Below, piece after piece: positions 53,927 to 64,000 of a stretch of DNA of 64,000 nucleotides (positions are counted from its first letter, which is position 1; the number at the start of each line of letters is the position of its first letter). The stretch is taken from the NCBI RefSeq assembly GCF_004569635.1, contig NZ_SPOZ01000008.1, positions 20,374-84,373 on the forward strand, written 5' to 3'. A program made the position numbers and the translations under genes. The notes beneath the pieces were generated by a model. The model was not told the origin of the DNA and made no database searches. It worked only from the letters and a program-made list of their open reading frames with translations. This DNA is from Streptococcus sp. LYSM12. Lineage in GTDB: Bacteria; Bacillota; Bacilli; Lactobacillales; Streptococcaceae.

Positions 53927-56900
53927 TTATATCTCGAGTGCTATTTGTTGCTTCATTTGGGGTGTTGTATCTTCACTAAACTTGGCCAAAGCTGCATCTA
54001 TCTCCTCAATTTCTGCTTCTTTTTCAACCAAGGGAGCTAAAACATCATACTTAGCCTTTACAAGTTGATAATCTTCTTCCTTTGGAAAGACTTTTTCAAC
54101 TTCTACTTTGGCTACTCGTAGCTTATCTTTTAAATCCTTTACCAGCCCTTCTGTCTTTTCTTGGTCATCTATTATATGGTCAATGGCATTACTAATCCGT
54201 TGAATGGTTCCCACGTCTGATTTCAAATCAAGAGCGACTGTATATTGGTTATCACCTACAATCGTTAAAGAGACGGTCTCTTGTAAGGGCTCACTAAGAC
54301 CTCGTGTAGTCATTTTTAAGTCAAATCCTCTAAAGCTTGCAAGTGTTCTGACTTCCTTGGTCTCTGAGCGGTTATAGGTAATGAGTTTTCGCAGATAGTC
54401 CCCTGCTTCTGCACGATTATCCATTTTCTGATTATCAAATCTCATGACAAAATCTTGCGACTTTGTTGCCAAAGATTGGGCAATATCTTTATCATATTGA
54501 CTCAACCGTTTTTCCATAATAGGGAGGTGCTTCTCGCTATAGGAAATGGTATGGCGATACTCGTCTTTGGAGCGATTAAAGGCTCGTTTTTGATTCTCTA
54601 AAACTGTCAGTTCATTTTCCAACTCCATTTTGAGTTTGAGATAAGGGTTCCCAGTTGCCAATGCCTTAAAGTCTGAGGCGGTCATGGTTTGTTCATCAAT
54701 GTCTTCAGCTGATCTCACAGGATCTTTTGAGGTCATTATCTGGGTGATATACTTTAGCTTATTCTCCTGCGTCTGCCAGAGGTAATTGTCAAAGCTCCCT
54801 TTAGTAATATAGTGATAAATATCTACCTCCTGGTGCATGTTTCCTTGTCGAATTAGTCGTCCATTTCGCTGGACAATGTCTGAGGGCCTCCAGGGAACGT
54901 CTAAATGGTGGACAGCTTTCATGCGAGATTGGACGTTTAATCCTGTTCCCCCTTTTTCCGTAGAAGCCATGAGAATCCGTACTTCTCCACTATTGACCTT
55001 GCGTGACAGAGAGTTTTTCTTCTCATCAGTATTGGCATCATGGACAAAGGCAATTTCTTCTTTTGGTATCCCTCGATCGACAAACAAGTCCTTAAGTTCA
55101 TTGTAGACATCAAACCCTTCTTCCTTACTTTTAGGGGTTCCAATATCTGAGAAAATCATCTGAGTGGCTTTGTCTCCAGCTCCATCACGGTAAATCCGCT
55201 CGACATTATCGACTACTTGAAGGATTTTCTGATTATCCGATAAGGAGTAAGTAGGGTCAATCAACCGCATATCAATAGCTAGTTTTCTGGCTTCTCCTGT
55301 GATTTTAAGCATGTTATCTCTACTTGGATCAACACTACCTGACTTGATAGCGTCTGAACGCTTTACCAGCTCTTCCAAATAGTATTTCTGAGCTTGCGTT
55401 AACTCGCTTTCCACCGCAATAATCTTAGCTTCCGGTACTGGTAAATCAAGCATGTCTGAGGTCTGAATATCGGCAGTTTCCTTGTAGATTCGCATGAGTT
55501 CAGGAAGGTTGACAAATTTCTTGAACCGTTTCTTGGGTTGGTACTTATCTCCTGTCGGGGCTAGTTCCATGGAGTTTTCGATATTCCCAAAAGCCCCAAC
55601 CCAGGAGTCAAAATTTGATACCAGGTATCGTTCCAAGACATCAGGTTGAATGTAATCCATCATGGTGAAAAGTTCACTAATAGAGTTAGAAACTGGTGTT
55701 CCTGTCGCAAAAACGACATTTCTATCTCCATGCTCTGCCTGTACTTGTCTCACCTTCATCTCCATATCCACGTTCTTTTTAGAAGTTGTGTTGGTGATTC
55801 CAGCTACATTCCCAAGTCCAGTGATTGGACGGATATTCTTGAAGTGATGAGCCTCATCCACAAAAAGAAAATCAATTCCAAGGTTTTCAAACTCAATAAA
55901 GGTATCTCGCTCTAGTTTTTGGAGTTCTTCCAACTGGTGTTCTAATCCCTTAATCGAACGTTCCGCTTCTTTCACCGTGTAATCACTGTCACTTCCTAGC
56001 TTGATTTCTCGGAGTTGCTCAAGTTTGTCATTGATATAGGTGACCTGTTTTTCACGACTCATCGGTATCTTCTCAAATTGTGAATCCCCAATGACAATGG
56101 CATCATAGTCCCCTGTAATAATACGGGACACAAACTGCTTGCGTTTGGCTTTGGCAAAGTCTTTCTTAGTAGTCACATAGACTTTCTTGGTAGGGAAAAA
56201 TTTCATGATTTCTTGACCAAACTGAGCAGTCAGACTAGACGGCACCACATAAAGTGGTTTATGTACCATTCCGAGTTCTTTCAGTTTGAATCCTGCCCCA
56301 AGCATGGTAAGTGTTTTACCTGAACCAACTTCATGAGCTAGTAGAGCACGTTTTTCCTCGACAATTCGTTGAATGGCATTCTTTTGGTGAGGACGTAAGG
56401 AGATATTCTGAGCAAGTCCATCAATGGTTAAATGACTACCATCATAGGACTTTGATACCGTACGATTGTAGAGCCTATTATAGGTGTCTTCAATCATTTG
56501 TTGGACTTCTGGATACTTTGCTACAAAACCTTGAAAGAGTTCTTGTAGGTGTGTTTCCTTGGCACGCAGGACCGTTGTTTTCTCTACATCCGTCACATTC
56601 TTTTTCTTATCCCCTTCGACAACTTGTTTTGTGATGGTTGGTTGATTGGAATTCAGGAGATTTTCAAAGATTTTTCGACCACTATCATAGCGTGAAGCAG
56701 GGACACCTAAACTCCTATCCGTTGCGTTGGAATAGGTGTAGGCAAACTTAGATTGGTAAGTGATAACCCCGTCAATGGGACTGACTTCTAGGACTGTCGC
56801 TACTTCTTGGTCTGACAGTTCATAGGCTTTCCCCATAAAGGTTTCTTGGGCAAATTTTCCATAAACAGCCAGAGGAATCCAGCGTGAACCGATTCGATAA

Positions 56901-58618
56901 TCAATGTCTGCCAAAGTAATACGGGCTGGTTTGATAGCTTCTAGAAGTCCCGCATAATGTGACCAGTTAAAGTCCTGATTGTCTTGTTTGACGAATAGAT
57001 CTACCACTTCTAACTTAGTGACGACATCCCCTGAAAGAAAGTCTTGGCGAGAAACATAGGTCAATTCTCCATTCAAATACTTCTCAGGATCAGGCATAAT
57101 GAGGTCGCCTAACTCCTCAATCAAGGTCATCTGCGATTCAACCTGATAGATAGACATCATATAAGCGAAATCAACACCTCGTCCGTCAGCCAAGCTCGAA
57201 TTTAAGGCATCAAGGGCAGTATGCACCTTTTTAACCTCTTTTTCAGGACGCACTAGAGCCTTCTCAAAGGCAAGGGATTTAGTATAGATAACAGACTTTC
57301 CACTTGGATCCAGACTTTCATCTTCCAAACTAGCAAGAAGCGAATACTTATCATCACTATCAAAAAGATTGCGGTTCACAGCACTATTCAAATACCCATA
57401 GTGTTTGACAAAGCTATCATAGGTACGATTGAGTTTGCCTAACAAGTGGTTAAAGGTCTCCTTATCATAGTCATAATAGCGTTGAATGGCAATAACTTCT
57501 TGGTAGGCATTGCGAATATCGACCATTCCTTTGATACGTGCCACTTCTTTATAAGACAATGGAGCTTCATAGAAAACTGTCTTTTTATAATACCCCTTAA
57601 ACTGACCACGTTTGGCTGCATCATCGGTCACATAGACATCCAGAGCAGTGTTATCAGTCACTTCTAAGGCATTAAAGCGATCAATCTGCTTTTGAGAATG
57701 TTTGGTGTCCCATGCTTTGAAGTTGCCCTCTTCATCGACATAGTAACTGATTTCTTCCGTCTTGGTTCCGACTCGAATGCCTTTGTTATCTCGATAGTAA
57801 ACTGTAGACCCCTGATAACCAAAACTGTACTGACCTAGATTTTCCCTCATTTCAGCTGGAATGGAGGTATCATTGACTTGTTTGGTCAACACATCTGGGT
57901 TAATGATGACCTCATTTCTATCAATCTCTCTTGGGGCCTTAACGTGATTTAGAGCTGTTTCAACACTTGCAATCAAGTCATCACTAGTCCCCTTAACAGA
58001 AAGTGTTCCTCCGTTAAAATTCCTGACCTCGTAGGTTCCTAGCACCTGGCTATTGTATTCTCCATCAAAATAAGGATTGAGCCAAATGCGACTATCCTTG
58101 TCATAGCGAATGGAACCTGAAAAGGCTAAATCGTCTGCCACATATCCCTTGTCTAAGTGTTTCTGGAAGAATAACATATCCGTTGTGACACTCGTTCCTG
58201 CAATGGCCTTAAAGGCAGAGTCAGGCAGTCGAACCCCACCAAGAAATTCAGTTGTCTCACGAATATCTTGTAAGATGTTTTCTGTTCGCTTATCCATAGT
58301 TCCTGTGGAAGAGATAATCGCTACTTGTCCACCATCATGAAGCAAATCAAGTGACTTTTTGACAAAGTAGTCATGAATCATGTAAGGCCTATCGTACCTA
58401 TTATCCGCAATTCGTATATTGGCAAAGGGCACATTTGAAATCACCAAATCAAAACTATTGTCGTTAAAAGCCACCGTCTCAAATCCCTTAATTTCAATAT
58501 GACTATTAGGATGAAGGTGTTTGGCAATAGCTCCTGTAATAGTATCTAACTCTACGCCATACAACTCACTCTTTTCTCTTAAGTGTTTTGGCATAGCCGC
58601 AAAGAAATTCCCTGTTCC
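53927..58618 (-). pseudogene. SNF2 helicase-methylase ICE protein, N-terminus removed by an inserted element
   Basis: Very large ICE protein with a DNA methylase and a SNF2-type helicase. The remaining 1555-codon frame begins MPKHLREKSELYGVE, but the same frame runs upstream as GTGNFFAAMPKH, motif I of an adenine methylase, and stops at the junction near 58618. The NVPFA methylase motif IV, the Walker A AHEVGSGKT, DEAHH box LFVDEAHHFKN and FATGTPVSN follow. Homologues exceed 2,000 aa, so roughly 500-700 N-terminal residues are missing. Such genes are known insertion sites for other mobile elements. Confidence 0.85.
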
Positions 58619-58622
58619 CTCT
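58618..58622. other. Junction between the SNF2 gene and the AT-rich element
   Basis: The reading frame of the methylase motif (GGA ACA GGG AAT on the minus strand, 58607-58618) is exact up to here and then runs into TGA. Base composition drops sharply on the other side. This is the likely recombination core of a serine-recombinase insertion; the exact base cannot be fixed without the other end. Confidence 0.7.
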
Positions 58623-58661
58623 CATGTCAAGCTTATGACAAAAAATCACCAATTATTAAGA

Positions 58662-58685
58662 TAAAAAATGGAGCTTATTAGCTCC
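58662..58685 (-). terminator. Terminator after the Xre-ImmA gene
   Basis: On the minus strand GGAGCTAATAAGCTCC followed by ATTTTTTATC. Confidence 0.8.
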
Positions 58686-58701
58686 GCGAAATTCATAATT
58701 A

Positions 58702-59865
58702 TTAGTGTTTATTAAGTTTTAATTCTATAATATTATTTTTAGGTTTATCATCAACATTTAAATATTTACTTGGTAAATTTAGCAATTCTTCAATTTCATC
58801 ACTGAACAAATTTATCGATGATTCCTCAAAAATATTAGTTACATCCTGTTTGGTATAATTGTTATCTAATAGTAATTCTATACCCATCTTAAAAATATTT
58901 TCATTTAAAACATGAGGTGTATCTCCAGGTTCTTTTTTTCTCCAACCTTTACTACTAATTTGACGCATTAAATACTGAAACTGATTATTTGATATAATAT
59001 CCAAATCACACGCTCTATAGAGCATAGCTTGTATAGAGACTCCCCACTTTTTCTTCAGCCTAATATAATATTCTAATTCTGTTGGATATCTTGAACAATC
59101 CTTTGAAAATGTTTCTTTTGGAAGTAAAAGAGAACTTGCAAACTTATTTGCTTGTCTCTCTCTATCTTTAAATTCATCATTAGATAGGGTTTCAATATCT
59201 TCTGTCCAAGGATGTAATAATATGTGACCTAATTCGTGTGCTAAATCGAAATTTATCCTTGCTTTACCTTTATTTCCAACAGATAACACAATAATATAGT
59301 TTTCTATACCATCAATATTTACAACTTGACTATATGCATCTATTCTTTGGTCTGCTACATTCATTCCTGTTACTATTAAGCCATTCTCTTCTAATGTATA
59401 TTGTAAATCATTTATTGGATCATAGCCTAAATCCCAAAACTCTCTAAGTTTTATAGCAACATTTTCAATTTCTTCATCCTTTAAATTTTGGCTATTTATA
59501 TTTATTTTTGGTAGGTTTAGAACTGGAAATTCGATGTAATTGTATAGTGCTTCATATAAAGCACCTATAAATTCAACTTTTGTAATTTCTGCTGATCTAC
59601 TTTTTTTACTTGTGCTACTCAATGATCTAAAATAAGTAGTACCAGAAGTGATATTGATATTTTTCTCTTGAAAAAAATAATTAATAGGAAAATGTAATGT
59701 TTTCGATAATTTAATAACTGTTGAAAAATCAGGATTCCCTTTATTATTTTCATACAAGGATAGTGTTTGTTTGCTCAAATCTAAAGATTTTCCTAATTCA
59801 GCTAACGTCATACTTCTATATATTCTAGCTGTTTTTAATCTATCCCCATTAAATTTCGAACTCAT
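58702..59865 (-). CDS. Xre regulator fused to ImmA/IrrE-type metallopeptidase
   Basis: 387-aa protein with an N-terminal helix-turn-helix (MTLAELGKSLDLSKQTLSLYE, about 19-39) and a zinc-peptidase domain with the catalytic HELGH at 210-214 (DLAHELGHILLHPW). Proteins of this type (COG2856) cleave repressors in mobile elements or serve as antitoxins in defence systems. It lies 14 bases after a 232-aa gene, shares its promoter and ends at a terminator. Confidence 0.85.
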   Translation of the reverse strand: MSSKFNGDRLKTARIYRSMTLAELGKSLDLSKQTLSLYENNKGNPDFSTVIKLSKTLHFPINYFFQEKNINITSGTTYFRSLSSTSKKSRSAEITKVEFIGALYEALYNYIEFPVLNLPKININSQNLKDEEIENVAIKLREFWDLGYDPINDLQYTLEENGLIVTGMNVADQRIDAYSQVVNIDGIENYIIVLSVGNKGKARINFDLAHELGHILLHPWTEDIETLSNDEFKDRERQANKFASSLLLPKETFSKDCSRYPTELEYYIRLKKKWGVSIQAMLYRACDLDIISNNQFQYLMRQISSKGWRKKEPGDTPHVLNENIFKMGIELLLDNNYTKQDVTNIFEESSINLFSDEIEELLNLPSKYLNVDDKPKNNIIELKLNKH

Positions 59866-59879
59866 ACTTTAATCTCCTC

Positions 59880-60578
59880 TTAGCCATGTTTTTTTACATT
59901 TTTCTCTTTTAATCCTAGTTTAATACCTTTATTAGGTTTATTTTCTGCTATTTCAGTTAATTCATCACTAAAGTCATTTTCTAGTCTTGTTAAATTGATA
60001 AAATCAGGATTTATCAGATTCATAATAGACTCTTTCTTCGCTATATTAAATTCGTTTCCTAATAAATACCAATTCATTTCATTTATTTTATTTGCCTTAT
60101 AATCATATGCAACTACATAATAAGTGAAATCACTTAAATTTATATCTAAACCAGAAAATATATTTTTAAAATCTTGTTCGTATACATCTGGATTAAAAGT
60201 TTTACCTAAATCAAAAGATATTTGCTTATTAGTATCAATTTCACTATTTAAATAATATAAGATAGATTGCATATAATGAGGAACTCTTCGATTTTTATCT
60301 TTTGGTATTCTATTCAAATTCGATATACTAGTAATACTTACTAAAGATTTGCTTTCTAAATCTAAAATAAATCTTCCTTCCCATGCATATCTTTTAAATT
60401 TATGAATTATATAATTCTCAGAAGTCAATACTTCCCTTAACTTAGTATTTATAACATCTGATTTTAATCCACCAAAACAATTATGAGTATCTAAGTTTAA
60501 TTTATATTTACAATCTAAAAAATCTTGTTCTAATGCTTCGACAATGACATTAGCTATAATTTCTTTTAACTTTTTCAA
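59880..60578 (-). CDS. Unknown protein paired with Xre-ImmA (DUF5986-like)
   Basis: 232-aa protein. HNCFGGLKSDVINTKLREVL, WEGRFILDLESKSLVSITSI and MNWYLLGNEFNIAKKES look like conserved blocks; no catalytic motif is obvious. I recall such proteins as DUF5986. It is first in a two-gene operon with the Xre-ImmA protein, the layout of toxin-antitoxin defence pairs of the RosmerTA kind, where the peptidase-containing partner is the antitoxin. Toxin role is inferred from layout only. Confidence 0.55.
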   Translation of the reverse strand: MKKLKEIIANVIVEALEQDFLDCKYKLNLDTHNCFGGLKSDVINTKLREVLTSENYIIHKFKRYAWEGRFILDLESKSLVSITSISNLNRIPKDKNRRVPHYMQSILYYLNSEIDTNKQISFDLGKTFNPDVYEQDFKNIFSGLDINLSDFTYYVVAYDYKANKINEMNWYLLGNEFNIAKKESIMNLINPDFINLTRLENDFSDELTEIAENKPNKGIKLGLKEKNVKKHG

Positions 60579-60607
60579 TTATAAACCTCCAAATTGTATT
60601 TGTCTAT

Positions 60608-60636
60608 ATTGTAGCTTATATTTTTGAAAAAGTCAA
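60608..60636 (-). promoter_or_regulatory. Promoter of the two-gene Xre-ImmA operon
   Basis: On the minus strand TTGACT (60631-60636), 17 bases and TACAAT (60608-60613), 30 bases before the first gene. Confidence 0.8.
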
Positions 60637-60706
60637 TTATTTTACATTTTTCTCAAAATTTGTCCAATATTTAGTTGTAAAAGAGAGTGATTGCTCACTC
60701 CCTTTG

Positions 60707-62200
60707 CTACTTCCATATTATGTTCAACACTTCATTTCCTTCACAGAATACTGAGTCTATATATTTTTCCATCAATTCTCTGGTGAGTTTAGTGTTGTCT
60801 ATTACTTCTTTTTCTTCTTTTGCTTTTAGTATTTTTTCTTTTATCGCTTGTATTTCTTCATCTATCAAATTTTTAGAGTCAATGAATTTTTGTCTATTCA
60901 TCTTGCCTAATTTATACTTCTCAAAATTTTGCATTTTCTTAGCTTCAAGATCTTCGATAGATTTTTCCATAGGTTTAACTTTTATTTTTTCATCTTTGCT
61001 TGAATCTTCTAGACCATATTTTTCTTTTATTGCTTCAAATACTTGCTCTTCAAGGCTTCCTGCTCTTGAGTTCTTATGTTTTACATTATTACACTTACAT
61101 ATCCTACAAGTAAAATATGTGTGAACTCTTATGCTTCCATCTTTTCGTTTTCTTTTTGATTGAACGCATCCTAAAATGTGATTACAAGTTGGACATTTTG
61201 CAAAGCCTTGTAGTGGAGATTTTTTTCTCCATTCATAATCGGTATTTTTACCTTTCATAAATAGATTCTTCTCTTTAATCTTTTGAACTTTTTCAAAGTC
61301 TTCTTTAGATATAATAGCTTCATGATTATTCTCAACTCTTCCCCATTCTTCTTTTGGTTTAAATTTAAAAGAAGATGGATTTAACACTGACTTATCTTGC
61401 ATATTAAAAGTGTAAGTTCCAGTATAATTTTCATTTGCTAATACATCTATTACATTGCCATTAGTCCAAGTTGGTCTAGGCTTTTTTGCAGTTCTAATTA
61501 TTGAATATTCGAAATCAAGATTTGTTAATTCGCTCTTTCTTTTTGATGGTGTTGGAATTTTTTCTTCATTTAATATCTTAGCTATATTTCTTGAAGATAT
61601 ACCATCAAGTGCAAGTTTAAAAATCTTCTTTACTATCCAAGCTGTTTCTTCATCAACTATGATTTTGTGTCTATCATTAGGATCTTTCATATATCCTAAA
61701 GGTGGACTCCAAGCTAAAAACTTTCCTTGTTTTTTAAGTGTAGTCATAGATGACTTTACCTTTTCAGAAATATCTTTTGTGTAGAAATCATATAATAGTC
61801 CCTTGAATTGAATATCTAAATCTGTTCCATTTCCCTTTTCTTTGTTACTATCATAGCCATCATTTATGGCGATAAATCTTACTCCTAGGAATGGAAATAT
61901 GTTTTCAAGATAATCTCCAAGTGTTATATAATCTCTCATAAATCTGGACAAGTCTTTTACAATTATCGTCTGGATGTTATTTTTCTTTACATCTTCGAGC
62001 ATTCTTTGAAAGGCTGGTCTATTTTCATTTGTTCCAGAATATCCGTCATCGACATATTCTTCTCTTGTGAAGTTCTTAAATTCTTCATTCTTGTCGAGAT
62101 AATCGTTTAGATATGCTCTTTGGTTTATGATACTTTCACTCTCATCAGTCTTTATCATATCTTCAACGGATAATCTAATATAAAGAGCAATCTTACTCAT
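60707..62200 (-). CDS. Large serine recombinase
   Basis: 497-aa recombinase: Ser11 in ALYIRLSVED, motif IVKDLSRFMRDY, YTKDISEKVKSS, recombinase domain and a Zn-ribbon (CPTCNHILGC...CRICKC) with C-terminal coiled coil. Very AT-rich. It overlaps the next recombinase gene by 8 bases; the two probably act together in integration or excision of the element interrupting SNF2. Confidence 0.9.
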   Translation of the reverse strand: MSKIALYIRLSVEDMIKTDESESIINQRAYLNDYLDKNEEFKNFTREEYVDDGYSGTNENRPAFQRMLEDVKKNNIQTIIVKDLSRFMRDYITLGDYLENIFPFLGVRFIAINDGYDSNKEKGNGTDLDIQFKGLLYDFYTKDISEKVKSSMTTLKKQGKFLAWSPPLGYMKDPNDRHKIIVDEETAWIVKKIFKLALDGISSRNIAKILNEEKIPTPSKRKSELTNLDFEYSIIRTAKKPRPTWTNGNVIDVLANENYTGTYTFNMQDKSVLNPSSFKFKPKEEWGRVENNHEAIISKEDFEKVQKIKEKNLFMKGKNTDYEWRKKSPLQGFAKCPTCNHILGCVQSKRKRKDGSIRVHTYFTCRICKCNNVKHKNSRAGSLEEQVFEAIKEKYGLEDSSKDEKIKVKPMEKSIEDLEAKKMQNFEKYKLGKMNRQKFIDSKNLIDEEIQAIKEKILKAKEEKEVIDNTKLTRELMEKYIDSVFCEGNEVLNIIWK

Positions 62201-63863
62201 CGTCTGTTCCTCCTACCAAATTATCTATATTGAATTTAAAGACTATTTCAAATTCGTGTTTATCATAAACTATTATTTTTTCAATTAAGCTATGGATTAA
62301 ATCACCAGGTAGCTTTTCCAAATTCTTTGAAGCATATAAATCATTTATCCATTTTGTTGATTTTAATCTTTCTTTTTTAAGCTTTGAGATATTAACTTCA
62401 ATTGCTGAAATCTCATTATCAAATGTAGATATATGACTTTGAGCAATCTCTCTTCTTAATATATACTCATCTCTATCAATCTTACCTAGACTATATTCTT
62501 CATAGGCTCTTTGAATGATATTTTCTTCATTTATATTTTTTCTTTTAAGATTTTCAATATCTTTCTTAAAAGTATCTATTGCTTTATTAAATCTAGCTTT
62601 AATTCTATTAACAAATTTTGTCTTGCTAGTTGTCTTCATAATAAACTCAGAAATTTTATCGCTAATAGCCTGATCCAAATCTCTTTCCATAATGAATACT
62701 GATTTTTCGGGTTTTATACTTCCACTAAATCTTTCGTTCTGAAATGAATAGTAAAGTCTATCTTTATTTTTACCATAGATACGAGTTCTTCTATTAAGTT
62801 CTTTGCCAGTATTATTATTGATTACAAGACCCTTAAATCTGTTCTCATAGTCCCTATTTTCAAAATTGTGCATTGGCGAACTGAAAACATGATTTTTCTT
62901 TCTCTCTCGTCTTTCTCGTAAGATTCTTTCGTGAACTTCCTTAGAAATGATTGCTTCATGTGCATTCTCACAAATTATATACTGACTTTCATCTACAAAA
63001 TGTTGTTTAATTCCTTTTGCAAGATTTTGTTGCTTAACTCCTTGTACTAAAGTCCCCGTATAAGCTGGGTTTGTAAGCATTTTAGAAATTGTCCCTTTAT
63101 TCCATTCAGGATCATCATTTTCTCTGTAAACTCTCCCAGTTTTATAATAAATCATTCCAGGAGCATAGCCTTTTTCATTAAAATGCTTTGCTACTTCATA
63201 TTGGCTTTTACCTTGAAGAGTTAAATCAAACATATCTTCAACTATAAATCTAACATTTTCATCAATTACAAGTTTTTGACCTTCTTTAGATTTTTTAATC
63301 TTATAGCCATAAGGTGGAACAGATCCAATAAAGTATCCGTTTCTTGCTCTATTGTGTTTTGAGGTCTTTATCTTAACTGAAATATCCTTAGCATACATAT
63401 CGTTGATAATATTTTTAAGAGTAACCTCAAAAGATTTCTTTGAATCTGTTTCTTTGACTGTGTCTAATTTATCATTAACAGAAATAAATCTAACACCTAG
63501 AAATGGAAATACTTTATCAATCAATCTTCCCATTTCAAGGTATTCTCTTCCAAGTCTTGATAAATCTCTGATAATAATACAATTGATTCTTCTATCCCTA
63601 ATATCTTGCATCATATTCTGAAATGATGGTCTTTCAAAGTTTGTCCCACTATATTCATAGTCAGTGTAAACTTCTAAAACATCTATATTTTCTTTTAATG
63701 CATATTCTTTACAAGACAGTATTTGAGTTTCTATTGAGTATGATTTTTCTCTCCACTCTTCTGTTCTTTCGTTTGATAGTCTTGTATAAATTCCGGCCTT
63801 AAAGACTTTTCTTTCTGTCTTTTCAATTTTCTTTTCAATATATCTTTTGGAAGTTCTTGCCAT
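62193..63863 (-). CDS. Large serine recombinase, second of the pair
   Basis: 556-aa recombinase with Ser30 in GIYTRLSNERTEEW, IIRDLSRLGREYLEMG, MYAKDISVKIKT, and coiled coil at the C-terminus. It is diverged from its neighbour throughout. GGAGGTGTTTTATA precedes the start, which overlaps the stop of an upstream gene by 1 base. Paired recombinases of this sort are found in clostridial and streptococcal IMEs. Confidence 0.9.
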   Translation of the reverse strand: MARTSKRYIEKKIEKTERKVFKAGIYTRLSNERTEEWREKSYSIETQILSCKEYALKENIDVLEVYTDYEYSGTNFERPSFQNMMQDIRDRRINCIIIRDLSRLGREYLEMGRLIDKVFPFLGVRFISVNDKLDTVKETDSKKSFEVTLKNIINDMYAKDISVKIKTSKHNRARNGYFIGSVPPYGYKIKKSKEGQKLVIDENVRFIVEDMFDLTLQGKSQYEVAKHFNEKGYAPGMIYYKTGRVYRENDDPEWNKGTISKMLTNPAYTGTLVQGVKQQNLAKGIKQHFVDESQYIICENAHEAIISKEVHERILRERRERKKNHVFSSPMHNFENRDYENRFKGLVINNNTGKELNRRTRIYGKNKDRLYYSFQNERFSGSIKPEKSVFIMERDLDQAISDKISEFIMKTTSKTKFVNRIKARFNKAIDTFKKDIENLKRKNINEENIIQRAYEEYSLGKIDRDEYILRREIAQSHISTFDNEISAIEVNISKLKKERLKSTKWINDLYASKNLEKLPGDLIHSLIEKIIVYDKHEFEIVFKFNIDNLVGGTDDE

Positions 63864-64000
63864 TATAAAACACCTCCTGCTAATTGCATTGGAGTCTTAT
63901 TTTCAAGAGCATTTCCAAATACCTTATTTATTGAAATCAAATTCTTCTTTACTTCGGACTTGTTTTCACTTTCTTCTTTTATAAGGGTCTTCAGTAAGTT
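63863..64000 (-). CDS. Upstream gene, C-terminal end (runs off the window)
   Basis: The minus strand frame reads LLKTLIKEESENKSEVKKNL, then NKVFGNALENKTPMQLAGGV to a TAA overlapping the recombinase start. It is translationally coupled with the recombinases. Too little is seen for a family; such small helical proteins often precede paired recombinases. Confidence 0.55.
   Translation of the reverse strand, partial: NLLKTLIKEESENKSEVKKNLISINKVFGNALENKTPMQLAGGVL

Overview
The window looks like a low-GC streptococcal chromosome, most likely Streptococcus suis. This rests on the gene families (hom, xpt, a lactose/tagatose operon, a GH85 endoglycosidase with a streptococcal signal peptide), the ~106-bp RUP-like repeats, and an rplL-associated integrative conjugative element (ICE) of the ICESa2603/Tn5252 family. 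No rRNA, tRNA or CRISPR array was found. The species is inferred, not proven.

Bases 1 to about 17,307 are chromosomal flank: the 5' part of hom (minus), a membrane-anchored polysaccharide deacetylase (plus), xpt, and the operon lacR / lacA-lacB-lacD / lacT-lacF-lacE-lacG (all minus). lacC, the tagatose-6-phosphate kinase gene, is missing between lacB and lacD. lacT lies behind its own promoter and a leader hairpin. A 1362-residue GH85 endo-beta-N-acetylglucosaminidase follows. Intergenic DNA is crowded with RUP-like elements; one copy sits inside another and shows a TA target duplication.

The ICE begins at 17,308 with the 15-bp sequence TTATTTAAGAGTAAC, which read on the minus strand is the last codons of rplL (V-T-L-K-stop). 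Its left end carries integrase, a DUF3173 protein, an Xre regulator, relaxase and two mobilization proteins (17.4-22.1 kb). Its conserved right part reappears at 50.2-58.6 kb: small ICE proteins, a toprim protein, a VirB8-like protein and a SNF2/methylase protein. Between them lies composite cargo (22.4-50.2 kb). In order it holds a decayed gene joined to an IS3 remnant, cadA-cadC, an orphan HEPN-like gene, copper genes (copB, copZ, remnant copA, copY), cadX-cadD, a prophage remnant (holin, endolysin, serine recombinases), a second cadC-cadA, IS6-family scars, an ABC exporter, an arsenic cluster (CoA-disulfide reductase-rhodanese, truncated ACR3, arsA, arsR, arsD, arsR) and an intact IS6-family element.

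From about 58.62 kb to the window end the SNF2 gene is interrupted by another, very AT-rich element. It carries two large serine recombinases and a two-gene operon (a 232-aa protein plus an Xre-ImmA/IrrE protein) with its own promoter and terminator. That operon is the best candidate here for an undescribed or under-described system.

Several cargo genes are broken in suggestive ways. Both cadC genes, the 3' end of copA and a small membrane gene each look one base short, three of them in homopolymers. These are either assembly errors or real loss of metal-sensing repressors. A 191-bp tandem duplication doubles the arsR promoter, and the only difference between the copies destroys the start codon of the duplicated gene fragment.
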